Shown piece by piece: positions 39,214-48,398 of a DNA stretch of 64,000 nt. The notes under the pieces were generated by a model. That model was not told the origin of the DNA, made no database searches, and saw only the letters and a program-made list of their open reading frames with translations. Numbering within the stretch: position 1 is the stretch's first letter; each line of letters starts with the position of its first letter. The position numbers and the translations under genes are program-made. The stretch comes from CAIKMD01 sp036501365 (GTDB taxonomy: Bacteria; Pseudomonadota; Alphaproteobacteria; ATCC43930; CGMCC-115725), in the NCBI GenBank assembly GCA_036501365.1, contig DASYAL010000013.1:186001-250000 (forward strand), written 5' to 3'.

Positions 39214-41001
39214 TCAATCTTTTCCGGGCACAACCGAAGCCAATACCTGCCGCGCTGTGTTGAGGATCACATTGCCTTCCGCCGGGTCGCCCTTGCTCAA
39301 CGTGGACGCGAAGGCCTTCGCCTGTTTCAACGTGATATGCGGCGGCAGCGGCGGGACCTCGGGATCGGTCTTGAATTCGATGACCACCGGCCGATCGGCG
39401 GCGAGTGCCTCGTCCCACGCCTTGGCGACGCCCTCCGGCGTGTCGACATAGATACCTTTAAGCCCGATGAGCTCGGCGAATTTGTGATAGGGCACGTTCG
39501 GGATGTCCTGCGACGCCTCGAATTTGGGATTGCCCTCCATCACCCGCTGCTCCCAGGTGACCTGATTGAGGTCCTCGTTGTTGAAGACGCCGCAGATCCA
39601 GCGCGGACTCGACCATTTGCGCCAGTATTTCGCGACCGTGATCAGCTCCGCCATGTTGTTCATCTGCATCGCGCCATCGCCCACCAGCGCAATGACCGGC
39701 CGTTCCGGATAGGCAAATTTCGCTGCGATCGCATACGGCACCGCCGCACCCATCGAGGCGAGGCCGCCCGAAAGCGAGCACATCATGCCGCGGCGGATCT
39801 TAAGATCGCGCGCGTACCAGTTCGCGCAGGAGCCGGAATCGCTGGTGATAATTGCTCGCTCCGGCAGACGCGGCGACAATTCCCAGGTGACGCGCTGCGG
39901 GTTAATCGGAGTGGCCGGCTGAAGCGCGCGAGCCTCGAGAGTCTTCCACCATTCCCGCGTCCAGCCCTCGACGGTCCGACGCCATGACTGGTCGGCCTTG
40001 TCGCGCAGTAGCGGCGACAACGCCGTTAGCGTCTCGGCGCTGTCGCCGACGAGGTTGACCTCCATCGGATAGCGCAGGCTGAGCATGCCCGGCTCGATGT
40101 CGATCTGCACGCCGCGCGCCTGGCCTTCCGCGGGAAGGAATTCCGAATAGGGAAAGCCCGAGCCGATCATCAGCAGCGTGTCGCATTCCATCATTAGCTT
40201 GTAGCTCGGCTCCGTGCCGAGCAAGCCGATCGAGCCGGTCACCCAGGCCAGCTCATCGGGCAACGCCGCTTTGCCAAGGAGCGCCTTCGCCGCGCCGGCG
40301 CCCAGCTTTTCGGCGACGGCGATTACCTCGTCGGTGGCATGCAACGCGCCGGCGCCGACCAGGATCGCGACCTTCTTGCCGGCGTTCAGGACGTCCGCCG
40401 CGCGGCGCAGCTCACGCTCGTAAGGCACGGTGCGCGGCGCGGCGTAGCCGACGCCGGAATGGACCGTGCCATGCGCGCGCGGCGGCTCCTCGTAGGGCAG
40501 ATCTTGGAGATCGTTGGGGAAGATTATCGCCGTGACACGATGATCGGCCACGGCGATACGGACGGCGCGATCCGTCAGATGGCGCACCTGCGCGGGAACC
40601 GTAACCGTGTGCACGAAGGTCCCGGCGACATCCTTGAACAACGCCGGCAGATCGACCTCTTGCTGATAATGGCCGCCGATCGCCGTCCGTGCTTGCTGCC
40701 CGATGATCGCCAGAACCGGCATGTGATCGAGCCGCGCGTCATAGAGGCCGGTCACGAGGTGCGAGGCGCCGGGGCCCGACGTGGCAATGCAGACGCCGAG
40801 CTCGCCGGTGAATTTCGCATGGGCGGACGCCATGAAGGCGGCCATCTCTTCGTGTCGGCATTGGATGAACTCGATTTTACCTTTGGCACGTTGCAACGCA
40901 CCAAAGACGCCGTTGATGCCGTCGCCGGGATAACCGTAGATCCGCCGTACCCCCCACCGGTGCAGACGCTCGATAAAAAAATCGCCGACGGTCTTGGTCA
41001 T
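39214..41001 (-). CDS. Thiamine pyrophosphate-dependent enzyme, pyruvate oxidase/dehydrogenase (PoxB)-like
   Basis: A 595-residue three-domain TPP enzyme. The catalytic Glu is E51 in CRHEEMAAFMASAHAK, and the central domain contains VGAGALHAT and IGLLGTEPSYKLM. The TPP/Mg motif is GDGAMQMNNMAEL with NNEDLNQVTWEQ further on. Best match is the PoxB-type family (pyruvate to acetate or acetyl phosphate with FAD), but related carboligases cannot be excluded. No obvious C-terminal membrane-binding helix of E. coli PoxB is visible. It is the first gene of the minus-strand operon; the 115-nt gap to the divergent GH15 gene must hold both promoters. Confidence 0.85.
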   Translation of the reverse strand: MTKTVGDFFIERLHRWGVRRIYGYPGDGINGVFGALQRAKGKIEFIQCRHEEMAAFMASAHAKFTGELGVCIATSGPGASHLVTGLYDARLDHMPVLAIIGQQARTAIGGHYQQEVDLPALFKDVAGTFVHTVTVPAQVRHLTDRAVRIAVADHRVTAIIFPNDLQDLPYEEPPRAHGTVHSGVGYAAPRTVPYERELRRAADVLNAGKKVAILVGAGALHATDEVIAVAEKLGAGAAKALLGKAALPDELAWVTGSIGLLGTEPSYKLMMECDTLLMIGSGFPYSEFLPAEGQARGVQIDIEPGMLSLRYPMEVNLVGDSAETLTALSPLLRDKADQSWRRTVEGWTREWWKTLEARALQPATPINPQRVTWELSPRLPERAIITSDSGSCANWYARDLKIRRGMMCSLSGGLASMGAAVPYAIAAKFAYPERPVIALVGDGAMQMNNMAELITVAKYWRKWSSPRWICGVFNNEDLNQVTWEQRVMEGNPKFEASQDIPNVPYHKFAELIGLKGIYVDTPEGVAKAWDEALAADRPVVIEFKTDPEVPPLPPHITLKQAKAFASTLSKGDPAEGNVILNTARQVLASVVPGKD

Positions 41002-41116
41002 GGTGATCCTCAGTCGTGGCGCCCGGAAGGAATCGAAGGGGAAAGAAACGAAGGGCAGCTACTTTCGTTAATTCTTTGAACGGTTAGCCGGTTCCAACTC
41101 GGTCACGTTTTTGGCG

Positions 41117-42949
41117 ATGAGCAAACCCATCGAAGACTATGCCCTAATTGGCGATCGGCGCAGCGCCGCCCTCGTCGCGCGCGACGGGTGTATCGATTGG
41201 CTATGCTGGCCCCGGGCGCTCCTCGGCGACGAGCGGCACGGAAGCTGGCGCTTGGCGCCGTCCGATACGCCGCTCCGGACAACGCGGCGCTACCGCCCCG
41301 ACACCCTTATCCTCGAGACGCGTCACACGACCGCGCACGGGGTCGTCGTCGTGACTGATTTCATGGCGGTCGGCGCCGGCCAGCGCGCGATCATCCGCCG
41401 CGTCAGCGCCGAGGAGGGGAAAGTCGAGATGGAGCTCCTCCTCAAGCTGCGTTTCGATTACGGCCGGCGTGTACCCTGGCAACGCGCCGGCGGCCGCGGA
41501 GCGATCCTGATCGTCGGACCCGACCTGGTCACCTTGCGATCGGACATCGAGCTCGCGGAGGGGCAGGACTGCATTGTCGTGCGCTTCGCCGTTGCCGCTG
41601 GTCAGACGGTGACGTTTGCGCTGCAGCATGGGGCTTCCTACGAACGCGAACCTGCGTCGCTCGACGGCACGGCCACGCTTGCAGCGACGGAGCAATATTG
41701 GCGGGGTTGGGTCAGCCGTTTCGACAAGCCGACTGAGTGGACCGAGGCCGTCAAACGCTCGTTGCTCACGGTGCAAGCTTTGGTGGACGCGGAGTCCGGC
41801 GGTATCGTCGCAGCACCAACCCTCGGCCTGCCCGAGGTCCCGGCGGGCAACGCCAACTGGGACTATTGCTATACCTGGCTACGCGATTCGACGTTCACGC
41901 TTTCGGCGCTCGTCCATGCGGGCTTCGCCGATGAAGCGCAGTCGTGGCGCGATTGGCTCTTGCGTGCCGTCGCCGGCGATCCTGACCAGATACGAACGAT
42001 GTACCGGCTGGACGGCGCGATCCATATCGAGCCGCGCGAACTCCCCTGACTGCCGGGCTATGGCGGCGCGCGACCGATCCGCGTCGGCAATGCCGCGGCA
42101 ACGCAGCGCCAACTCGACATTTTCGGCGAAGTGCTCAACTCATTGCACCTCGCAGAAGAAACGGAGCTCGATGAACCGCCCTGGGAGTTGCGTGTCGAGC
42201 GCGGCATCATTGAGCAGATCGAGAAAATGTGGCGGCAGCCAGATCAGGGAATTTGGGAATCGGGCGGCGAACCCAAGCATTTTACCTATTCGAAGGTCAT
42301 GGCCTGGATGGGAATCGATCGCTTTCTCAAAATGAGTGCGGGTCGCGCGCTCGACAGGAGCCGCATGCAGGAACTGGCTACCCTGCGCGACGCCATTCAT
42401 GCAGAAATCTGCAGCCACAGCTTCGATCCCGCACGTAATAGTTTCGTCAGCGCCTATGGTGGCGCGGAAATCGACGCCAGCCTGCTGCGTTTGTCGCTGG
42501 TCGACTTCCTGCCGGCATCCGATCCGCGGATCCGCGGCACCATCGCCGCGGTCGAAAACGAGTTGGTCGAGGATGGCTTGGTCCGCCGCCGCCGCCGAAA
42601 ACAGGATCGCGCCGATGAAGGTGTCTTCCTAGCTTGCACCTGCTGGCTCGCCGATTGTCTGGCGTTGCAGGGACGCGACAAGGAAGCGCGCGGCTATTTC
42701 GAGCGCGTGTTGGCCGTCCGCAACGACGTCGGTCTGCTGGCTGAGGAATGGGACCGCGGTCACGGTTTGATGGGCAACTTTCCCCAAACGATCAGTCATG
42801 TCGCGCTCATCAACACGGCGTTGCGGCTAAGCGGCGCCCTTCCCGCGACGGCACGATCGCATCACTCGCGTCCGCCGCGGCGGACCATCCAGCGCCCTAA
42901 GGCAAAAGCAAGCAAGCCGCTGAGGACAACCGCCGTAACCTCGCGATAG
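41117..42949 (+). pseudogene. GH15 glucoamylase-like gene interrupted by one in-frame TGA
   Basis: Codons 1-310 give the N-terminal beta domain and the start of the alpha barrel (YALIGDRRSAALVARDGCIDWLCWPR; NWDYCYTWLRDSTFT). At 42047-42049 TGA interrupts the sequence between IEPRELP and LPGYGGARPIRVGNAA, exactly where family members have Trp (ELPWLPGY). Reading continues in the same frame for 299 codons with all later hallmarks: GIWESGGEPKHFTYSKVMAWMG (general acid Glu) and LLAEEWD with GNFPQTISHVALINTA (general base). So a single TGG to TGA change explains the break, with no frameshift. The product would lack both catalytic glutamates if terminated. The downstream part has no other decay, so the lesion is very recent or a base-call error. 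The 3' end overlaps the convergent SDR gene by 88 nt. Confidence 0.85.
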
Positions 42950-43875
42950 CGACTGAGCGCCATCTCCCAAGATGAACCGCGCGCGTCCTGATCGAAACGG
43001 CCATGCGCACCGACGTCCTTGTCAACCGTGGCAAAGAGATTGGAAGGCGCGCCCTCGGGCAATGGTTCGCGAGTCAATTGCCCGCTATAGCCGGCACCTG
43101 CCAAATAGCGGTCGAGCAGACCTGGCGCCAGCTTATTGGCGATGATGGCTTGAACGGTCGAGAAGCCGACCCAGACCTCGCGCCGCTGCGGATGGTTGGC
43201 GGCGAAGAAGATCGCTCGCGCGGCAACTTCCGGCTGGAAGATCGGCGCCACAGGCTGCGGACGGCGACCCATCTTGTTCAGCGCCCAGTCGAACTGCGGC
43301 GTGTTGACCGCCGGCAAATGGACCATCACGAGTTCGATCGCGCTGCGGTCGTGGATCAGCTCCGAGCGAAGCGCGTCGGTAAAGCCGCGCACCGCGTATT
43401 TTGCGCCGCAATAAACCGATTGCAGCGGGATGGCGCGATAGGCGAGCGCCGAACCGATGTTGACGATCGTACCGTGGTTGCGCGGCCGCATCAGCGCCAG
43501 CGCCACCATCGTGCCGTGAACCTGGCCGAGATAGGTGACCTCGGTGCCGCGGCGGAATTCGTCCGGCGTTATATCCGCGACCGGCGCGAACACCGTCGCC
43601 ATCGCGTTGTTGATCCAGACATCGATCGGGCCAAGCTCGTGCTCGACGCGCGCGGCCGCCGTCTCGATCGCGGTAAAATCCGCCACATCGGCCACGACCG
43701 ACACGGCCTTGACGCCGAATTGGCGAAGCTCCCTGATGGCGGCATCGAGCCGCGCCGCGTTGCGCGCCAGCACAGCCACATCCCAGCCATGGGCGGCGAA
43801 TTCGCGCGCGACGGCGCGGCCGATGCCGGCGCTGGCGCCCGTGATCGCGACGATCACGCGACGGCCTTTCGGCAA
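42862..43875 (-). CDS. Short-chain dehydrogenase/reductase with C-terminal membrane segment
   Basis: A 337-residue SDR. The cofactor motif is ITGASAGIGRAVA at 11-23, there is NNA at 89-91, and the catalytic residues are S142 (NIGSALAY), Y155 and K159 (YCGAKYAVRGF). An extension of about 85 residues follows the SDR core and ends in a hydrophobic segment, VVLSGLLAFALGRWMVRR, likely a membrane anchor. This longer layout resembles SDRs paired with surface or lipid functions, but the substrate is unknown. Its start overlaps the galM-like gene by 22 nt; its 3' end runs 88 nt into the opposing GH15 gene. Confidence 0.88.
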   Translation of the reverse strand: MPKGRRVIVAITGASAGIGRAVAREFAAHGWDVAVLARNAARLDAAIRELRQFGVKAVSVVADVADFTAIETAAARVEHELGPIDVWINNAMATVFAPVADITPDEFRRGTEVTYLGQVHGTMVALALMRPRNHGTIVNIGSALAYRAIPLQSVYCGAKYAVRGFTDALRSELIHDRSAIELVMVHLPAVNTPQFDWALNKMGRRPQPVAPIFQPEVAARAIFFAANHPQRREVWVGFSTVQAIIANKLAPGLLDRYLAGAGYSGQLTREPLPEGAPSNLFATVDKDVGAHGRFDQDARGSSWEMALSRYREVTAVVLSGLLAFALGRWMVRRGGRE

Positions 43876-44924
43876 TCGAATCGGTAGACGATTTCTTCGT
43901 GATAACGCGCACCCGGCCGCAGGATGCTCGACGGGAAACGGGGCTCGTTCGCAGCGTTGGGAAAGCCCTGCGGCTCGATGGCGAAACCCGCCGATTGGCG
44001 ATAGTAGCCGCCGCGACCGAGCGCCGAGCCGTCGAGATTGTTGCCGCTGTAAAACTGGATGCCGCGCTGCGTGGTCAGGATCTCAAGGACGCGGCCGCTG
44101 GCCGCGGCATGGATGCGCGTCGCCAAACGCAAGCTGCCGACGCTCTCCTCCGGCAGCACGAAATAATGATCGTAGCCGCGACCGTAGCGGAGTTGCGGAT
44201 CGGCCTCGCGGATGCGCGCGCCAATCCGCCGCGAAGTCGTGAAATCGAACGCGGTGTCAGCGATGGGCCGGCGCTCACCGGTCGGGATCTGGCGCTCGTC
44301 TGTCGGCAGGAAATCGGTGGCGAAAATCTCGATACGGTGGTCGAGGCAATTGTGAGCGCCCGGACCATGGAGATTGAAATACGGATGGGCGCTCAGCGAC
44401 AGCGGCGTCGGCTTCGTCGTGGTGGCCTCGACGACCAAGTGCAACGCTGCGCCCTCGAGACGGTAGGTCGCTGTGACGTCGACCTCGCCCGGGAAGCCCT
44501 GATCGCCGTCGGGGCTCGTGAGCTTCAGGACGATCTGCTCGGCATCGGCCGCCGCGAGGGTCCAGAATTGCTTGCCAAAGCCGACCGCGCCGCCATGCAA
44601 GGTCGAGCCGTTCTCGTTCTTCGAAAGCGAATAACACCGACCGTCGACGCTGAAAGAGCCGCCGGCAATGCGGTTCGCATGGCGTCCCAAAAGCGCGCCG
44701 AACGAACCGCGATTCGCGACGTAGCCCGCGATATCGTCGAATCCCAGAACGACATGCTCGCGGCGGCCGAACCGCGCCGGGACTTCGAGCGCGACAAGGA
44801 TGCCGCCGTAATCGGTGATCTGGGCGCGAAGCGTATCGTTTTGCAGCGTATAGAGCCGCGCCGCCCGTCCTTCGACGCAACCGAAGGGCGTATCCCGGAC
44901 GCCCGATGTCCTTGCATCATCCAT
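43854..44924 (-). CDS. galM: Aldose 1-epimerase
   Basis: A 356-residue galactose mutarotase family protein. Hallmarks are LGFDDIAGYVANRGSFGALLGRHANRIAGGSF, ENGSTLHGGAVGFGKQFW, LSLSAHPYFNL (catalytic His), GYDHYFVL, and QGFPNAAN with EPQ just before it (catalytic Glu). It interconverts alpha and beta anomers of glucose or galactose, useful for the glucose released by the glucan enzymes in this window. No clear Shine-Dalgarno sequence marks the start. ATG 44924 (MDDARTSG) fits the family; ATG 44978 would add 18 residues. It is divergent from the MgtC-like gene and overlaps the SDR start. Confidence 0.9.
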   Translation of the reverse strand: MDDARTSGVRDTPFGCVEGRAARLYTLQNDTLRAQITDYGGILVALEVPARFGRREHVVLGFDDIAGYVANRGSFGALLGRHANRIAGGSFSVDGRCYSLSKNENGSTLHGGAVGFGKQFWTLAAADAEQIVLKLTSPDGDQGFPGEVDVTATYRLEGAALHLVVEATTTKPTPLSLSAHPYFNLHGPGAHNCLDHRIEIFATDFLPTDERQIPTGERRPIADTAFDFTTSRRIGARIREADPQLRYGRGYDHYFVLPEESVGSLRLATRIHAAASGRVLEILTTQRGIQFYSGNNLDGSALGRGGYYRQSAGFAIEPQGFPNAANEPRFPSSILRPGARYHEEIVYRFDCRKAVA

Positions 44925-45035
44925 AACAGCGCAACCGGCAACGGCCCAATCGGTTCCGCGTCGACGGAACGAACCCATGGGCGCTTCGTTGAAGGATTGG
45001 CGCGCTATACACTTAGAGGGATCGGAGAGCCGACC

Positions 45036-45749
45036 ATGTCCGGTTTGTCTGCGCATTTGACCTGGGCGCAGATCGCGATCCGGTTGCTCCTCACCGTCCT
45101 CGCCAGCCTCGCCATCGGCTACGACCGCAGCGAGCACGGCAAGGCCGCCGGCATGCGGACGACGTTGCTGGTCTGCCTTGCGGCCTCCGCCGCGATGATC
45201 CAGGTGAACCTGTTGTTGCCGACCGCCGGACGCGCGTCCGACTCTTTCGTGATGAACGATCTGATGCGGTTGCCGCTCGGCATTCTGACCGGCGTCGGCT
45301 TCATCGGCGGCGGCGCAATCCTGCGGCGCGACAACATAGTCATCGGCGTGACCACAGCCGCGACGCTGTGGCTCGCCACCGTGATCGGTCTGTGCTTCGG
45401 CGGCGGGCAACTCAGCCTCGGCGTGGTGACGACCGCGCTCGGCCTCTTCGCCTTGCAAGGCCTCAAATGGGTGGAGAACCGGCTGGCGCAAGAGCGCTTG
45501 GCGCAGCTCTCAATCGTGATTGCCGAAGGGAGCGGCTTGAGCGAAGACGCTCTGCGCCGAAAGCTTGTCGATGCCGGCCTAGCGATTGCCGGCAACCGCG
45601 TTATCGTCAACCGCGCCGATGCCTGGCGCGAATTCGTCTTCGACATCCGCCGGTTCGGCCTCGCCGCCGACACCGAAACGCCGCCTGTCGTTGCCGTGCT
45701 CGCGAAAGAAGACGGCGTCATCAAGCTGCATTGGGACGGCAAGCGTTAA
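45036..45749 (+). CDS. MgtC/SapB family membrane protein
   Basis: A 237-residue inner-membrane protein. The N-terminal domain (about 1-140) has four to five helices with the MgtC motifs IGYDRSEHGKAAGMRTTLLVCLAAS and GVGFIGGGAILRR, then TTAATLWLATVIGLCFGGG. The C-terminal soluble domain of about 90 residues is ACT-like. MgtC proteins are associated with growth in low magnesium and with intracellular survival; in other bacteria MgtC modulates the ATP synthase. GGAGAG lies upstream of the ATG. The gene stands alone and converges on the DNA ligase gene with a 14-nt gap. Confidence 0.9.
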   Translation: MSGLSAHLTWAQIAIRLLLTVLASLAIGYDRSEHGKAAGMRTTLLVCLAASAAMIQVNLLLPTAGRASDSFVMNDLMRLPLGILTGVGFIGGGAILRRDNIVIGVTTAATLWLATVIGLCFGGGQLSLGVVTTALGLFALQGLKWVENRLAQERLAQLSIVIAEGSGLSEDALRRKLVDAGLAIAGNRVIVNRADAWREFVFDIRRFGLAADTETPPVVAVLAKEDGVIKLHWDGKR

Positions 45750-45763
45750 CCCGAAAGCAGGAT

Positions 45764-47329
45764 TCAGGCGAGCAGCTTGGTCAGGCTTTCGACGCGATCG
45801 GCCTCGGCGGCGGGCTTGTCCCAACGGATGCGGTGAATGCGGGGAAAGCGCATGGCGAGGCCGGATTTGTGCCGTGTCGAGCGGTGGACGCTGTCGAACG
45901 CGACTTCGAGCACCAAATCCTGCGACACCGCGCGCACCGGCCCGAAACGCTCGGTTGTGTGATTGCGGATCCAGCGGTCGAGCCGGCGCAATTCCTCGTC
46001 GGTGAAGCCGGAATAGGCTTTGCCCACCGGCACCAGCTCGTCCTCGCGCCAGACGCCGAAAGTGTAGTCCGAATAAAAGGACGAGCGCTTGCCGTGGCCG
46101 CGCTGCGCGTACATCAGCACCGTGTCGACGGTGAGTGCGTCGCGCTTCCATTTGAACCATGGGCCTTTCGGCCGGCCCGAGACATAGGTCGAATCGCCGC
46201 GCTTCAGCATCAGACCCTCGATCGCCCGTTCGCGCGCGCCGTCACGGAATTCGCGCAGCTGATCCCAGCCGGTAAACGGCAACAGCGGGGAGATATCCAT
46301 CCGCGGCCGCGGCGCGGTGCGGTACCATTCCTCGAGCCGCCGTCGCCGGTCGTCGAAGGCGAACACGCGCAAATCTTCGCCGCCGTGCTCGAGGATGTCG
46401 TAGAGCCGCATCCAGGCGGGATAATCGGCGATCATCTTCGGCGTCGGGACTTTGCGGTTGAGGCGCTGCTGCAGATCGTTGAACGGGGCGACTGCACCGT
46501 CGCGCATGACCAGCAGCTCGCCGTCGAGCACGATGTCCTCGTTGAGCGTCGTCAGCAAATCAGGAAAGGCCGCGCCGATATCATCGCCCGAGCGCGAATA
46601 GAGTCGCCGCTCGCCGCCGCGGCCGACGAGCTGCACGCGGATACCGTCCCATTTCCATTCGGCACGATATTGCGCCGGATCGAGCTTCGTGATGTCTTCC
46701 TCTTCCAGCGGCTGCGCCAGCATCAGCGGTGTGAAGGTCGGACGGTTGCCCAGCTCCGGCCGCTGCGCGCGGCCTTCGAGCCAGGCAAACAGCTCGGTAT
46801 AGGGCGGATGGACCCCGTGCCAGACCGCTTCGATCTCATCGAGGGATACGGTCGAGCCTTCGGCGAGCGCGGTCTTGGCAAGGCGCGCCGAGACGCCGAC
46901 GCGTAGCGCGCCGGTGGCGAGCTTCAACAGCGCCCAGCGCCCGGTTGCATCGAGTGCATCGAGCCACTGACCGAGCAGCGCGCCCGAATTGTCGCGGGTG
47001 GCCACCGCCATGCCGTCGACAACCTCGGACAGGCGCGGCACATGGTTCGCGCCATGCCGCGCCGGCCAGATCAGCGCCGCGGTCTCAGCGAGATCGCCGA
47101 CGAAATCATACGACAGCGCGAAGAGCTCGGCATCGACGCGCTCAAGCACTAGATTGCGCACCTGCGCCGGCTTGACGCCGGGAAAGGACAGCTCGCCGGT
47201 GAGTGCCGCCAGCGCCCAGCCGCGATCGGGATCCGGCGCGGTCGCGAAATACTCATGCATCAGACGCAGCTTGCCGAGGCGGGACGGCGTGAAGACCAGG
47301 GCATCGAGCAGCGGCGCGAAGCGGTCCAC
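45764..47329 (-). CDS. ATP-dependent DNA ligase (LigB/LigC type, repair-associated)
   Basis: A 521-residue ligase with three parts: an N-terminal DNA-binding domain (about 1-200), the adenylation domain with nucleotidylated K226 in EWKWDGIRVQ, DGELL and EGLMLKR, and an OB-fold C-terminal domain. It joins nicked or broken DNA using ATP, distinct from the NAD-dependent replicative LigA. It lies 3 nt after the exonuclease gene. Together with the divergent helicase and phosphoesterase this forms the widely conserved ligase-associated DNA damage response cassette of alpha- and other proteobacteria. Confidence 0.93.
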   Translation of the reverse strand: MDRFAPLLDALVFTPSRLGKLRLMHEYFATAPDPDRGWALAALTGELSFPGVKPAQVRNLVLERVDAELFALSYDFVGDLAETAALIWPARHGANHVPRLSEVVDGMAVATRDNSGALLGQWLDALDATGRWALLKLATGALRVGVSARLAKTALAEGSTVSLDEIEAVWHGVHPPYTELFAWLEGRAQRPELGNRPTFTPLMLAQPLEEEDITKLDPAQYRAEWKWDGIRVQLVGRGGERRLYSRSGDDIGAAFPDLLTTLNEDIVLDGELLVMRDGAVAPFNDLQQRLNRKVPTPKMIADYPAWMRLYDILEHGGEDLRVFAFDDRRRRLEEWYRTAPRPRMDISPLLPFTGWDQLREFRDGARERAIEGLMLKRGDSTYVSGRPKGPWFKWKRDALTVDTVLMYAQRGHGKRSSFYSDYTFGVWREDELVPVGKAYSGFTDEELRRLDRWIRNHTTERFGPVRAVSQDLVLEVAFDSVHRSTRHKSGLAMRFPRIHRIRWDKPAAEADRVESLTKLLA

Positions 47330-47332
47330 GCC

Positions 47333-48346
47333 CTATTCCTCGTCCTCGAAACCGATCAGCGACAATGCCCGCGCGCGATAGCCCATGAGATCGGCCTGGC
47401 GCAGCAGCGCTTCTTCGGCGCCATGCGTGATCCACACCTCGCCCGGTTTCAGCTCGTCGATGGTCGCGGTTAGCTCGTCCCAATCGGCATGATCGGAAAT
47501 CACCAGCGGCAGCTCGACGCCGCGCTGACGGGCGCGCTGCCGTACCCGCATCCAGCCGGAGGCTTGCGCGACCAGCGGCTCCGGCAAGCGCCGCGCCCAG
47601 GGATCGGACGAAGCCGAAGGCGGCGCGAGCACGATCTTGCCGCGCAATTCGTCCTTCGTGGCGCCGAGCGCAGGCAGCAGCGACCCGAGCGGCACGCCGA
47701 AACGCTCGTAGAGGTCGCAGCATCCTTGCAGCGCGCCATGAAGATAGATCGGCTCCTCGTAACCTTGCCGCCGCAACAACGCGAGGACGCGCTGGCACTT
47801 GCCGAGCGCATAAACGCCGACGAGATGCGCGCGCTCGGGAAAGAGCCGCAGCGAATGAAGCAGCTTATCGATCTCCTCACGATCGTCGGGATGACGGAAC
47901 ACCGGAAGGCCGAAAGTCGCCTCGGTGATGAAGATGTCGCAAGGCCGCGGCTCGAAGGGCGGACAGGTCGGATCGGCGCGGCGCTTGTAATCGCCCGAGA
48001 CGACGATACGGCTGCCGCCTTTTTCCAAGACCGCCTGGGCGCTGCCGAGGATGTGGCCCGCGGGGACCAAGGTTACGTTGACCGGGCCAAGCTTCACCGT
48101 CTCGCCATAAGCCAAAGCCTGCAGCGAACCGCCGGCATTGTCGCCGAAGCGCTGCTGCATAATGGCCGAGGTCTCCGGCGTCGCTAACACGGCGCCGTGA
48201 CCGGCGCGCGCGTGGTCGCTATGGCCATGCGTGATCACGGCGCGCTCGACCGGCTGCGTCGGATCGACGAAGAAATCGCCCGCCTCGCAATAGAGGCCGC
48301 GCGGCGTCGGCTTCAGCCATTCATGGGGTGAGGTATCCGCGGGCAT
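47333..48346 (-). CDS. Ligase-associated DNA exonuclease (metallo-beta-lactamase fold)
   Basis: A 337-residue MBL-fold nuclease of the CPSF/SNM1-like group. The zinc motif HGHSDHARAGH lies at 40-50, PAGHILGSAQ and VSGDYKRRADP give further ligands, ITEATFGLPVF follows, and VISDHADWDEL and WITHGAEEAL are the beta-CASP-type C-terminal motifs. It probably trims DNA ends before ligation. The start codon at 48346 has no Shine-Dalgarno sequence but a -10-like CATATT 8 nt upstream, so the mRNA may be leaderless. The ligase gene follows after 3 nt. Confidence 0.92.
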   Translation of the reverse strand: MPADTSPHEWLKPTPRGLYCEAGDFFVDPTQPVERAVITHGHSDHARAGHGAVLATPETSAIMQQRFGDNAGGSLQALAYGETVKLGPVNVTLVPAGHILGSAQAVLEKGGSRIVVSGDYKRRADPTCPPFEPRPCDIFITEATFGLPVFRHPDDREEIDKLLHSLRLFPERAHLVGVYALGKCQRVLALLRRQGYEEPIYLHGALQGCCDLYERFGVPLGSLLPALGATKDELRGKIVLAPPSASSDPWARRLPEPLVAQASGWMRVRQRARQRGVELPLVISDHADWDELTATIDELKPGEVWITHGAEEALLRQADLMGYRARALSLIGFEDEE

Positions 48347-48398
48347 GCCGGCCTAATATGGGATTTTCCGGGTCGGCAAACCCATATATTAGGCCCGC
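48347..48398. promoter_or_regulatory. Divergent, nearly palindromic promoter of the DNA repair cassette
   Basis: Only 52 nt separate the two divergent start codons. GCCTAATATGGG (48351-48362) mirrors CCCATATATTAGGC (48381-48394) apart from a TA insertion; the spacer is 18 nt. Read outward, each side has a -10-like hexamer (CATATT to the left, TATATT to the right) exactly 8 nt before its ATG, and the sequences from -10 to ATG are almost identical. No ribosome site fits on either side. This suggests paired leaderless promoters and possibly a repressor site formed by the inverted repeat. Confidence 0.6.

Noticed and set aside
42047..42049. TGA read as tryptophan (recoded genetic code)
   Set aside because: Many well-supported genes in the window end with TGA, often overlapping the next start, so TGA is a normal stop here.
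42047..42131. Frameshift in the GH15 gene
   Set aside because: Reading frame is the same before and after the stop; the lesion is a nonsense codon, not an indel.
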